A stretch of DNA of 64,000 nucleotides. Origin: Chitinophagaceae bacterium (GTDB lineage: Bacteria; Bacteroidota; Bacteroidia; Chitinophagales; Chitinophagaceae). Positions 34,368-44,619 of this stretch are shown in pieces. Location: NCBI GenBank assembly GCA_016720825.1, contig JADKJV010000007.1, forward strand, positions 62,001-126,000, in the 5' to 3' direction. A program made the position numbers and the translations under genes. The notes beneath the pieces were generated by a model. That model saw only the letters and a program-made list of their open reading frames with translations, was not told the DNA's origin and ran no database searches. Every line of letters begins with the position of its first letter. The stretch's first letter is position 1.

Positions 34368-35912
34368 TTAAAAAATGATCCCGCTGCCAGCAAGCTTGAG
34401 TATCCAAAAATCATTTAAAGCAGAATGATTAACAGGGATTACATCCCCGTTGGCAGATGATGAAGAATAGCCTGCAAGCATAAACCCGCCATCGGCAAGC
34501 TGGATAACACTGTATGCTGCTTCTGTTCCAATGCCGCCATATAATTTTACCCATGAAAGTGTTCCTGCTGATGTCAGCCGGGTAACTATATAATCAGAGC
34601 CCCCATGCCCCGGATCAGTAATATCACCACTGCTTCCAGATAATGAATTACCGGCAATAATGAATCCACCGTCAGTTGTTTGCCTGACCGACCGGCCAAA
34701 ATCTTCATTAGAACCACCCACTAGTTTATTCCAGGTTATCGCACCGGAGCTATTCAGTTTAACGATCCACAAATCATTCAGGCCATGTGTGACCGCTGTT
34801 ACATCACCTGATGCCGAAGAACCGGAATAACCCGCCAGGATATAGCCGCCATCTGTTGTTTGGAATGAAGAGAAACTCCCTTCACTGCCTGAGCCACCGA
34901 ACAATTTATTCCAGGAAATATTGCCGGAAGGGTCCAGTTTGATTACCCAAAAATCATACGATCCGTGATTAATATCAGTTACATCGCCATTAGCAGAACT
35001 GTTTGAATCGCCACTGATAATATATCCGCCATCGGAAGTCTGACGGATACTATATGAGTCGTCGTCATTCCCTCCCCCCAATAATTTATTCCATACAATA
35101 TTTCCAGATGCATCTAACTTCAGCACCCATACATCACTGCCGCCATGATTGGCAGCCACAACATCACCTGTTGCTGAAGAAACGGCATACCCGGTTACTG
35201 CATATCCCCCATCGGTGGTACTTGCAATACTATACGCATAATCATTTAGTGAGCCACCATAAAGTTTGTTCCATAAAATATTGCCCGCTGCGTCCAGTTT
35301 GATAATCCAATAATCATTTAATCCGTTATTCACTCCGCTAACATCCCCTGTAGCCGAAGAAGCAGAATACCCTGCCACCACATACCCTCCATCTGCAGTT
35401 TGTATAATTGACTCCGCAATATCATCCGCACTCCCCCCGTATAACCTGTTCCATAGAATATTTCCACCGCCATCCAGTTTAACTACCCAAATATCATAGC
35501 CTCCATGATTGGTCCCGGTAACATCCCCATTGACAGATGAATTGGAAATCCCGGCAACAATGAACCCGCCATCTGCGGTTTGTTCCATACTATACGGGTT
35601 TTCAGTATTCACCCCGCCGATCAGCTTATTGGTTTTGCCGGTAATATAAACGCCCCCATTACACACACTATACCAGGAAACAGCCCTGTATATCTCCAGG
35701 CAATTTGTTGTGATATTATAAATCACCAGTCCGTTTGCGGGGGCAACTATAGCATCCCGTTGAATGGAAGTCATCCGGGGAGGCAGGAAACCCTGTGTTG
35801 TACTGCTAACATCCAGTTTCGCAGTTATATCAGGTGTCGTGGTTCCGATTCCAACATTTTGTGAAACGGCATAGAAAGGGAGGAGTAGTATAAGGAGGAG
35901 TGATGTTCTCAT
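34368..35912 (-). CDS. secreted repeat protein with N-terminal VGIGTTxP motif
   Basis: 514 residues: signal peptide (MRTSLLLILLLPFYAVSQ), a short Bacteroidota surface-protein motif (NVGIGTTTPDITAKLDVSS...GFLPPRMTSIQRDAI), then seven or eight repeats of about 53 residues of the form DGGYxVAGYSxSSxxGDVTxxNHGxxDxWVxKLDxxGNIxWNKLxGGS. The repeats resemble one propeller blade each, so a seven- or eight-bladed beta-propeller is likely. It ends within a repeat unit and no C-terminal sorting domain is visible. Probably an extracellular protein of unknown ligand. Confidence 0.8.
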   Translation of the reverse strand: MRTSLLLILLLPFYAVSQNVGIGTTTPDITAKLDVSSTTQGFLPPRMTSIQRDAIVAPANGLVIYNITTNCLEIYRAVSWYSVCNGGVYITGKTNKLIGGVNTENPYSMEQTADGGFIVAGISNSSVNGDVTGTNHGGYDIWVVKLDGGGNILWNRLYGGSADDIAESIIQTADGGYVVAGYSASSATGDVSGVNNGLNDYWIIKLDAAGNILWNKLYGGSLNDYAYSIASTTDGGYAVTGYAVSSATGDVVAANHGGSDVWVLKLDASGNIVWNKLLGGGNDDDSYSIRQTSDGGYIISGDSNSSANGDVTDINHGSYDFWVIKLDPSGNISWNKLFGGSGSEGSFSSFQTTDGGYILAGYSGSSASGDVTAVTHGLNDLWIVKLNSSGAITWNKLVGGSNEDFGRSVRQTTDGGFIIAGNSLSGSSGDITDPGHGGSDYIVTRLTSAGTLSWVKLYGGIGTEAAYSVIQLADGGFMLAGYSSSSANGDVIPVNHSALNDFWILKLAGSGIIF

Positions 35913-35983
35913 ACGTAGTGTTGTTGGTTAACTTTAAAATAAATATATCTTTATTTTCTAACATATTCTTAAAATTCATTCTC

Positions 35984-36068
35984 AGCCGGGTCTCCCGTAC
36001 CGGATAAAAGTGATTTCGGTATGCAGAACTGCAGGGGATCCGGCGTATAGCATAACGCCGGGTTCCCT
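35984..36068. repeat. family B palindrome, truncated (copy 2)
   Basis: The left arm AGCCGGGTCTCCCGT (35984-35998) and the inner hairpin (36033-36046 with 36055-36068) are present, the right arm is missing. Two changes in the inner stem relative to the other copies turn G-C and C-G pairs into G-T pairs, so the stem still pairs. Confidence 0.7.
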
Positions 36069-36118
36069 TTCAATATTCACCCACTTTGTAAAAGCTTTAG
36101 CTGGAGTAATGGCTAAAG

Positions 36119-36170
36119 GATCGCCAGAGGCGATATAATACAACTGCGAAACCAGAGGTTTCGCAGAGCC
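36119..36170 (+). repeat. two-hairpin repeat, family C (copy 3)
   Basis: GATCGCC-AGA-GGCGATA (36119-36135) and CTGCGAAACC-AGA-GGTTTCGCAG (36144-36166) with a TATAATACAA linker. A perfect copy of the family pattern. It lies 50 bases from the stop of the hypothetical gene at 36217. Confidence 0.75.
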
Positions 36171-36216
36171 AGGTTTTGCAAAACGAATGTGTCGTGTGAA
36201 ACTTTTGATAGCCGGT

Positions 36217-36936
36217 CTAATAGAATGCATTTTCTTTTGTAGTATAATCAATCACCTTTTTTTCAACTTCTTTATCTATCAGGTAACCGAATACTTCAAA
36301 AGAGAGTGACATATAACTCCCCCCATTGTATCCTTTCGCATTCAGCCATCTTAAATAAACCAGTTCCTGTATTTTATCCCGGAATGACTGATACACTTCC
36401 TTGTTGCCCATATTCTTCTTAAGCGAAGTAATCTTAACTAAATTATCAGCATAAATTTTCAACGCCTCAAAACTGCTATGCTGGTAAGCCAGGAAAGCCA
36501 GTGCTTCTGTCTTAGTAATTGATTTTAATTGCGGACGCTTGAAATAATCCGCTAACCCTTCGCGGGTAAAAGCCAGGTTAAAAAGTTTTTCATCTGGCAG
36601 AAAGACCTTTGCCTGGTTCAGGGAATCTATAAGCCTTGTTTCCAGAAAAATATAGCTGCCCCTACCCAACTGTTTCAATAAATAAAGTGCGTACTGCCCA
36701 CGCTCATCTTTAACAACAATACGGCTCAGCCCGTTCTTTACTTCACTAAACTCCGATTTTTCCGACCTGCTGCCATACGTAATTGAATACCCATTCCCCT
36801 TGCTTTCAAAAATAATTTTATATGCATTGGGTGCCCCGTCTGTGATTTCCACTATAGTCAGCGTATCCGGGAACTGTGCCCGTACATCTGCCTGGAAAAC
36901 AGAAACCAACAGGATTACGATTACTAACTTTTTCAT
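36217..36936 (-). CDS. hypothetical secreted protein
   Basis: 239 residues with a signal peptide (MKKLVIVILLVSVFQADVRAQ). The N-terminal half has strand-rich sequence (LTIVEITDGAPNAYKIIFESKGNGYSITYG), the C-terminal half is helical. No known motif. It is flanked by repeat clusters on both sides. Confidence 0.7.
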   Translation of the reverse strand: MKKLVIVILLVSVFQADVRAQFPDTLTIVEITDGAPNAYKIIFESKGNGYSITYGSRSEKSEFSEVKNGLSRIVVKDERGQYALYLLKQLGRGSYIFLETRLIDSLNQAKVFLPDEKLFNLAFTREGLADYFKRPQLKSITKTEALAFLAYQHSSFEALKIYADNLVKITSLKKNMGNKEVYQSFRDKIQELVYLRWLNAKGYNGGSYMSLSFEVFGYLIDKEVEKKVIDYTTKENAFY

Positions 36937-37162
36937 AATGCTTTTTTGGGGTGGTTGAAGTGGATATCCCGGCTTTTTCCTGAATAGTATTTACTTCTTT
37001 CACAATCCAATGGTCCGCACAAGCCCATTAAATGAATTTAGCATTTTTGTTTTATTCTGCTGCCCAATTGAAACGTTAATTTGTAAGCAGGAATCGCGTC
37101 CGCCCCGGACTCACAACACAAAAAGCCTCTCCGAACTTAACGTTCTGCATTCACAAGAACCA

Positions 37163-37264
37163 GGGGAAAAAACTATTTGGAACCGTTTTTTTCTCATTTT
37201 TAATCCAACGGAATTCGTTATCCTTAGAGCTTCCAACCTTCTGAAAGCTGGCAGCCCTTTGTAT
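37163..37264. repeat. family D conserved intergenic repeat (copy 1)
   Basis: A repeat of about 100 bases whose central 50 bases (37211-37260, beginning GAATTCGTTATCC and ending GGCAGCCCTTT) are identical in all three copies (others at 40598-40647 and 43138-43187). It contains AGCTT...AAGCT complementarity. The upstream part is AT-rich with a T7 run. All copies are in the same orientation. Confidence 0.8.
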
Positions 37265-37278
37265 TCGAAGGTATTCTC

Positions 37279-37520
37279 GCATCTATTCAGGGTTCGACCG
37301 GCCTCCTGCTACCTGCCTCCTGCTTCCTGCCTCCCTGAATAAGATGCATCAGCAAATACTAACCTGCAAAATTCATAAACGCATCTATTCAGGGTTCCAC
37401 CTGCTACCTGCTTCCTGCCCCCCTGAATAAGATGCTTCAACAAACACTAACCTGCAAAATTCATGAACGCATCTATTCGGGGTCCCGCCTGCTACCTGCC
37501 TCCTGCCTCCTGCAAAATCA
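37279..37520. repeat. tandem repeat of about 88-102 bp, CCTGC-rich
   Basis: Two full units (starting 37279 and 37381) and a partial third (37469) of GCATCTATTCAGGGTT... + CCTGCTACCTGCCTCCTGC + CCTGAATAAGATGC + ...CTAACCTGCAAAATTCAT. Within each unit GCATCTATTCAGG pairs with CCTGAATAAGATGC, so every unit can fold into a hairpin with a CCTGC loop. No gene is present between 36937 and 37639. Confidence 0.75.
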
Positions 37521-37639
37521 CTGGATTTCCACTAGCTCCCGGCTTCCCAAATGCACTACTTTACATCAAAATTATCCGTCAACTGACCCCTGTTAAAACC
37601 CTGCCTGCCAAAACAGGCTATTCTTCTTAACTTATATAC

Positions 37640-40520
37640 ATGAAAAAACTACTCATCGCCGCTTTACTTGTTTTCCGCCTGCAGGATATGTCGGCACAAA
37701 CCGAAGACTGGTATGGCCCTGTTTCCATTTCCTTCCACGGTTTTATCTGTAACCGGCCTACCAATGATGATCCACTGGGTATGGACGGCGTGGGTGATGA
37801 AACCGAAGTGCATTTCTGGACCTGGGGCTCCGTAGTCAACAACCGGGCAAACTTTAACGGCATGACCCGGATTTACGGGGAAGATTTTTTCCTGCCCTTC
37901 CGTATCAAAGCCGGAACCTCCACAATCAATGGCGGACTTAAAGCGGGCGACAGCTACTACCGCGAAGGCGTGTATGGCGACGGCAATCCCGCTATACTTG
38001 GGAAATATGATATCGTCAATACATTTTGCTCGAATAATTCAGTGATTGTAATCCTTCCCACTATCTGGGAACGTGATGAAGGTCCTAAGTTCGCCACACC
38101 CGTCCAGGATTTTGGTGTGAAAGCACGCGCCGCATTGAATGATGTTGATATACAGGCAGCGCTCCTGAACTTCGCCACGCAGTACGTATATAATGATGCA
38201 GATCCTTATGGTTTTATGTATGCAGGCAGGTATTTCGGCCTCGATGAAAAATTTGCGGGTCTGTTTACCGCTGATAAAAACATCCGCGCAACCCGGCCAA
38301 TCGGGCTTTACCAACTGGGATTACAGTTCACAGGCTTTGGTGCTTACACCTAAAACAATTAAAATTCTTGCAGAAAAAGATTACGGCTATGGCAAAGGGA
38401 TCATTCCTGTGCAGTTCAATGAAGAAAGCATGGAAAATACCTTCGGTCATGGCAACTATCTTTTATTATTAAAAGTGGTGGCTGATATTAAAAACAGGAA
38501 TGCAAATGCAGCGCCTGTAAAAAACCTTTCACTCGGTGTTAAAGTAGCAAGCGTGGCACCGGGCGAACGCTTTATGTTTTATTGTGGCAGCGGACCTATG
38601 ATCACCGTTATGCAGTCCAATACACCTGTTTATTTCAACACCAAATTTGCAACGGGTGACTCATTCCGCGTTCAGCAAATCTCCGGTCCCAGAACCTGTT
38701 ACCTGACACCTAATAGCGGCGTTTTTCCCAATACAAACGTCACCGTCACGGCCGATTGCGGACAACTTCCCACGCAGCAAAAACTCGGCGTACGCATCAA
38801 CGAAATTGCAGAAGGCGAGATTTTTGAATTCTCTGCCGGTGTCAATAAAAAGATTATCGTTACCGAAGCCAATAAAATTTATTATTTCCCGGGGACTTTT
38901 AAAACCGGTGACAACTGGACGGTATCGCAGCTCTCAGGTCCAAGAAGCTGTCAGCTGTTTCCCAATAACGGACAGATCGCACACGATGATGTTGTTGTCA
39001 GCTGTGACTGCGGACCCGCACCCGTTAAATCGAAACTGAAAGGGAAACTCTCAGCACCCAAAGGCACGAAAGTATTCCTGAAAAATTCATTGGGAGATTC
39101 TATCAGCGTCCTGCAATCAACCGGCGCAAACGGTGAATGGGCCTCCACTGATTTCCAGTTCCCCAAACAATATCCTGTTGGAGAACATTACACCGCCACT
39201 GTCCGTATGACTTCAGACCAGCTTGGCTGTATTGTATATGAAAACAGTGAAGGGGAAATCACACGGGAAGGAACTGTATTAGGCGTCCGTTGCGACAGGA
39301 CCTACGATCTCATCAGCCGCAGCAGTGATGATAAAATACTCAACACCTATTATGAGAGCTTCACACCCGTAATTGGCGGTATCAACGAAGATGAAGGGCG
39401 ATATGTTGCATTCGTTGCCTCTGGAAAAGGCTTAGATGGCTCGAGCGGAAGTTTCCGCCAGGTATTCTGGCGCGACCGGAAACTGGGTATCACCAAACTA
39501 ATCAGCAGAACACCTTCCAATGCAGAAGGGAATAACAACAGTGTCGGGCCCGCTATTTCAGCAGACGGCAAAACGGTTGCCTTTGAATCATACGCTACCA
39601 ACTTAACCGGTTATGATAACAACGGTGTGCGGGATGTGTATGTATGGAATGAAAACACTGGTGTATCATTGGTCAGCCGCACCGCAGGGGGCGCAACATC
39701 AAACGGTGAAAGTTATGAACCGACTATTTCCGGTAATGGCAATGTGATTGCCTTTACCTCTTATGCCAGTGATATCGTTCCTTTGAAACCGGTATTCTCC
39801 ACACCAAACGTTTATGTTTCCGACAATCAGGGTGGTATTGATTTTATTACAAAAGATTATGAAACCGGAAGAGCAGCCGGAGGTTATAGTCCTTCTATTT
39901 CCGCTGATGGTAATAAAGTTGCTTTTTGTGCTTATACCGGTCATTTAGTGCGCGGAGATAATAATAATTTATGGGATATCTTTTTGTGGGAGAACGGGAA
40001 TCCGGTCCTGAAGAGAATTAGCCGCACGTCATCCGGTGGTGAAAGAAACCAGGGTACCGAAAGTGCCAGTCGTGTTGTAGCTCCTGCTATTTCCGGCAAC
40101 GGACGTTTTATTGCTTACGCTACTACTGCATCCAACATGGTTCCAGGTGACAATAATAATGCTCAGGATATTTTCCTGTATGATAATGCCTCCGGAAGTG
40201 TAAACCGGATCAGCACCGGTATGAATGGTGAGAGTGATGGCGACAGTCCGATCGGCCAGGGAGAACAAGTGGGTATCAGTTATGACGGCACCTGGATTTC
40301 GTATGCAACTGGATCCACCAACCTGGGTGTTATTAAAGGGAATATCATTTTGCAAAATACAATCACGGGCAGGATCATTCCGGTAACAAACCGTGATAAT
40401 TGCAGTACCAGCCGGCCGCTGTTATCTAATTCAGGCGGGTATGTTGTTGCGGGAAGTAATTTGCAGTTTGATAAAAGGTTTGCTTCTTCGGGGTTGTTTG
40501 TGTTTCAGGTGGTGAAATAG
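37640..40520 (+). pseudogene. large secreted propeller protein, single-base frameshift
   Basis: Signal peptide (MKKLLIAALLVFRLQDMSAQ), an N-terminal domain of about 250 residues shared with the protein at 20331, then two repeats of about 80 residues each ending GPRxCxLxPNxG...DCG, a third related segment, and a TolB/PD40-like propeller (about 360 residues; blades such as AISADGKTVAFESYATNL). The frame changes near 38303: removing one G of the GGG run gives RPIGFTNWDY, aligning with RPIGMSTNGGY of the 20331 protein. Corrected length about 960 residues. Probably a surface protein; role unknown. A paralogue lies tail-to-tail at 40720-42856. Confidence 0.78.
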
Positions 40521-40547
40521 TGGAGAATTGAAAGTTGAAAATTGAAA

Positions 40548-40652
40548 ATGGGGGAAAAATCAGTTGAACTGGTTTTTTTCCCATTTTTATTTCGACGGAA
40601 TTCGTTATCCTTAGAGCTTCCAACCTTCTGAAAGCTGGCAGCCCTTTACTTA
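40548..40652. repeat. family D conserved intergenic repeat (copy 2)
   Basis: Contains the identical 50-base block at 40598-40647. It sits between the 3' ends of the two convergent paralogues. Confidence 0.8.
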
Positions 40653-40674
40653 CTGGCACTCCGCAAGTTGCACC

Positions 40675-40719
40675 CTGCTCCCTGCCTCCTGCCTCCTGCC
40701 ACCTGCCTCCTGCCCCCCG
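40675..40719. repeat. CCTGC minisatellite
   Basis: CCTGCTCCCTGCCTCCTGCC-type units directly abutting the stop codon of the minus-strand propeller gene; the same motif as inside the 37279 tandem repeat. Confidence 0.6.
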
Positions 40720-42856
40720 TTACCTCCCTCCCGTAAAAAATTCAAATATCCCCGATGACACAAACCTCGTATCCAACTTCTCACTGCACCCCGCAACCAC
40801 ATACGCACCTGTCCTTGAAACCATCGGCCTTCCGGTTGTATTGTAGATTGAATTTGTTACCGGAATGATCTTACCTGTACGGGTATTTTGCAGAATAATA
40901 TTTCCTTTCGCTACTCCTAAATTAGTTGCTGCGGTATTGTATGTTACCCATGTGCCATCGTAACTGATACCGATTTTACCACCTTGCTCAACAGGACTGT
41001 CGCCATCTGCGTCCTTGTTACCGGCACCAACACTGAGCCTTTGCACGCCACTGCCATCTGCATGGCAGATAAAAATATCCTGCAGTTTATTGTTATCACC
41101 CGGAACCATATTGGTAGCCGTTGTGGAGTATACTACTGAACGTCCATCACCGGATATCGAGGCATTCACAATCCGGCTCGCGCTTTCTGTCCCCTGGTCG
41201 CGGTCGGCGCCACTGGCAGTAAGACTGATTTTCCTCAGCTGCGGCATTCCCCGTTGCCAGAGAAAAATATCCCACAAATTATTATTATCGTTCTCCACCA
41301 GCGTATAGGCAAATGAAGAAAAGACCACTTTATTGCCCGCTTCTGAAATCGACGGGGCTGATCCGCCGACAGCCTTTTTAGTTTTGTAATCCCTTGATAT
41401 CAGTTGTGCTGGACCAAACGCATCCACCACATATACATTAACTGTGGAAACACCTTCCACACCCGGAGCCAGGTTGGAAGCATACGAACTAAATGCGATC
41501 ACCGAACCATCACCTGAAATGGCCGGCTCAAAACTATCGGCATTCCCGCCGCCACCGGCACCCCTGCTGACCAACCGTACGCCCGCATTCGCTCCATATA
41601 TATACATCGCGAAGGCCATTGTTCTTATCCGCCGGGGAAAAATTGTTCGCATACGATTCAAACGCCACTGATTTACCATCTGCAGAAATAACCGGTGCAA
41701 AACTGTTTCCGTTTCCTTCTTCACCTGAAGCAGTACGGCTGATCATTTTTGTTTCGCCGGTTTTCATATCACGCAGGAATATCTGCCTGAATTTTCCGGT
41801 CGACCCATCAATCCCCACACCATATGATACAAATGCCACATACCGGCCTTCTTCATTACCCCTTCCGCCAACCACAGGTGAAACTGTTTCGTAAAACGTA
41901 TTGAATACTTTGTTATCTGTGCTCCTGCTCGCCAACTCCACAACCGGACTGCAAAGTATATTCAGCTGAAGACTATCCACCGGCGTATTGCCTGCCGCTG
42001 CCGGCTGGATGGCACATTTGCAACTCGGTGGCTGTGATTTGATCGTAACCCCATACGGTGTTCCATCATTAAAATTCTCCCGGAAACGGAATCCTATACT
42101 ATTCGTTCCGTTTTTATAGGGCGGGGCCGTTAACAGCATATCATTGCCGCCATTCACTTGTAAAGTAATTTTTGTTCCCGGCGGCGCCGTGTATGTTCCG
42201 GCAATTTTTGAAACGGATGAAACACCACCGGAATTTCCATTGCCTGCAACAAACACAACATCTGTGGCACCCACTACCTGACGATTATTTAACAAACTAA
42301 CCGCCAGCGGGCCGAACTGCTGAGTTACTGTTACCGTATCACCTCTTTTAAAAAATTTACCCGTCGGCTCATACTGGATGCCAGTAGCTGTAATATCCGC
42401 TGAGAAATACCGCGGTGTCGGATCAACAGATGAAACAGCCTGGAAAATATAGGTGCCCTGTGGCAAAGAAGGATTAAGCTGTACACTATAACTATACGTT
42501 TCAACAGATGAAGGGATTGTGGTACCGCAATTACAATCAATGATAATATCTGAATCCTGAATACGAAGTAACATACTATAAACGCCATTCGGACCGAAAG
42601 TGCATTCCCGGGTTGACCAAATCCATTGATTCAATATGAGTGTATCTCCGCTCCTGTAACCAATCGGAAAGTACTGAATGGGATCCCCTTGCTTAACGAT
42701 CATGATATAAGGCTCGTCCCTCGGATAGGAAAGCGCCATTAATACACTGTCGCCCGGATTCAGCGGGCTCATACGTAACCCTACATGATGCGTAGTTTGC
42801 TGACCAAACAATATAGAACTGGTACAAACACAGAGTGCAAGTAATAAATATTTCAT
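40720..42856 (-). pseudogene. second large secreted propeller protein, 2-nt frameshift
   Basis: Signal peptide (MKYLLLALCVCTSSILFGQ), two segments ending in CxCG, one domain resembling the third segment of the 37640 protein, then a PD40/TolB-like propeller. The frame breaks at about 41588: RDVYIWSE continues as NAGVRLVSRGA if GAAT is restored to GAAAAT, matching RDVYVWNENTGVSLVSRTA of the paralogue. Corrected length about 710 residues. It lacks the N-terminal domain present in the 37640 paralogue. Probably surface-exposed; function unknown. Confidence 0.78.
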
Positions 42857-43031
42857 CGCGTGTTTTATTATGGTGTAATGGATTGGTAAAAGTACCGGAA
42901 TGGTTGCAGCATGGGTAGTTTCCTGCTAAAATTCAACATGGTATTGAGTAAACGGTAACGGTTATCTCAATTTCACTGTTATGTCTCCCATCCCAATTTG
43001 AAATATGTACGATTGTAAGAAACCCGGAAAA

Positions 43032-43086
43032 GGATCACTCAAGGCGATAGAATAGGAGGTCTGCCAAACCACCGATTTCACAGCGC
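43032..43086 (+). repeat. two-hairpin repeat, family C (copy 4, degenerate)
   Basis: GATCACTCAAGGCGATAGAATAGG then CTGCCAAACCACCGATTTCACAG (split here by a short linker): the order and spacing of family C with several stem mismatches. Immediately followed by family D copy 3. Confidence 0.55.
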
Positions 43087-43089
43087 AGG

Positions 43090-43190
43090 GAGGAAAAAAC
43101 TATTTGAAATCGTTTTTTTCCCATTTTTAATCGGAACGAATTCGTTATCCTTAGAGCTTCCAACCTTCTGAAAGCTGGCAGCCCTTTGTA
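43090..43190. repeat. family D conserved intergenic repeat (copy 3)
   Basis: Carries the identical 50-base block at 43138-43187 and the same AT-rich lead with a T7 run as copy 1. It lies in the 370-base gap between the propeller gene and fic. Confidence 0.8.
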
Positions 43191-43226
43191 TAGCCCTTCG
43201 CATTGCAGGATCCCCGGCGCAATGTA

Positions 43227-44315
43227 TTATGATCTCCGGCTTAATATTTCTGTCAATCCCTGGTTTATATAATAAGTCGTTTTGCCGGTTTTTTGGGGAG
43301 TCAGCACGCCGGCGGCCGTTAATTTTTTAAGATATCCTGATGCTGTCTGGCGGTGAGCCAGTTTTTTATTTACCAGTGTGTCAATTTTTACATACGGATG
43401 AGTAAATAAAATATGAAGCAGTTCCTGGTTATACGAACCCTTCAGGACTTCTCTCATTTTAGCTTCCGTTTCTGCCTTCAGCAAAATCATATCCCTGATT
43501 TTTTTTGTGGTTTGCTGTGCAGTAGTTGTAATCGCCGTAAGTATAAAAAGAATCCAGTCCGACCAATTGCCCTGTTCAGTTACCCGTCGCAGTAACTGGT
43601 AATAATCCTGTTTGTTATCGGATATATAAGCACTCAGGTAGAGTACCGGCTGCGGTAACAGGTTTTGCTGAACCAGATAGAGGTTATTCAGGATACGGCC
43701 TGTACGACCATTTCCATCTGCAAACGGGTGAATGGCTTCAAACTGGTAATGCAGTAACGCCATTTTAATCAGCGGATCAATCTGTTCAGTATTTGTATTT
43801 ATAAACTGCTCCAGCGCCGCCAGTTTATTGCGGATGATATCTTCACAACATGGCGGTGTAAAAATCACTTCACCGGTAATACTGCTTCGTAACTGCGTAC
43901 CGGGCTGGTTACGGATACCCGCATCATTATTTTTTATTGTTTGTACAATCTGCACCAGATTGTTTGTTGTAATCAGATTCCCGTGCTCCTGCATAAATTT
44001 CAGGCCGGCATACATAGCTTCGCGGTATCGCAATACTTCTTTAACAGGTGAACCCTCAACTGGTTTATCTGCTTCTGCACGGAAGAGCTCGTCCCAGGTA
44101 GTTACAATATTTTCAATAGCAGAACTTTCCCGGCTCTCCTGTAAAACAATGCTGTTAAGCAATAACCGGGGATCCGGCATGGTTTCACACAATCCCTTTA
44201 ATTCTGCCAGTTGCCTGGCGGCATTTATCGCGTGCCGCAACAATTCCAAACTCTCAACATCCTGAGGCGCCAGGTCTGGCAAATCATTATACGGTATGTT
44301 TTTATCGTAGGCCAT
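43227..44315 (-). CDS. Fic family protein (AMP transferase fold)
   Basis: 362 residues. The Fic motif HPFADGNGRTGR (196-207) is complete, so nucleotidyl transfer is likely. An inhibitory-helix motif S-x-x-x-E-N occurs at 64-69 (SSAIEN), placing it among self-inhibited proteins with an N-terminal inhibitory helix, where the Glu blocks the ATP gamma-phosphate. The C-terminal part (about 280-360) looks like a winged helix (KLAHRQTASGYLKKLTAAGVLTPQKTGKTTYYINQGL), as in Fic-HTH proteins that may autoregulate. A palindrome cluster lies in its promoter region. Confidence 0.9.
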   Translation of the reverse strand: MAYDKNIPYNDLPDLAPQDVESLELLRHAINAARQLAELKGLCETMPDPRLLLNSIVLQESRESSAIENIVTTWDELFRAEADKPVEGSPVKEVLRYREAMYAGLKFMQEHGNLITTNNLVQIVQTIKNNDAGIRNQPGTQLRSSITGEVIFTPPCCEDIIRNKLAALEQFINTNTEQIDPLIKMALLHYQFEAIHPFADGNGRTGRILNNLYLVQQNLLPQPVLYLSAYISDNKQDYYQLLRRVTEQGNWSDWILFILTAITTTAQQTTKKIRDMILLKAETEAKMREVLKGSYNQELLHILFTHPYVKIDTLVNKKLAHRQTASGYLKKLTAAGVLTPQKTGKTTYYINQGLTEILSRRS

Positions 44316-44415
44316 TTATGATGAAAATTTTGAAAATACTCGACATAAACGAGTCGTATATGCTGAATACCACCTCTGTTTTTATCTTTCATGTTGAATA
44401 TACTAAATATTTTCG

Positions 44416-44435
44416 ACATGAAAAAGTTTTCATGT
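44416..44435. promoter_or_regulatory. palindrome in the fic / GH3 divergent promoter
   Basis: ACATGAAAA-AG-TTTTCATGT, perfect 9-base arms, 100 bases upstream of fic. The surrounding 300 bases (44316-44619) hold two further CGACAT motifs (44343 and 44484 areas), a second CATGTTGAA and an ACTCG...CGAGT inverted repeat. This suggests operator sites, possibly for the winged helix of the Fic protein itself. Confidence 0.5.
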
Positions 44436-44619
44436 TGAAATACAAGCCAAAAAATCTGTTTTATGACGAATTTTTTTAAATTATTCGACATAAAATTACC
44501 TAACCAAATCCGGGCAACTGGCTGGTATACAGCAAATTTGTTCCCCAAAAATCCTGAAACCCCGTTTTAATAATCCAAACCTTCTCTTATTTATCCGGGA
44601 TTACTAATCTTTGAATACT

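Noticed and set aside
33074..34414. A 446-residue version of the phosphoesterase
   Set aside because: The first 136 residues translate intergenic repeats and a family C element; the family start is MNQTTTGYDLIGDIHGH at 34006.
37211..37260. Family D as a known riboswitch
   Set aside because: I recognise no riboswitch consensus, and copies are not consistently upstream of genes or in the gene direction.
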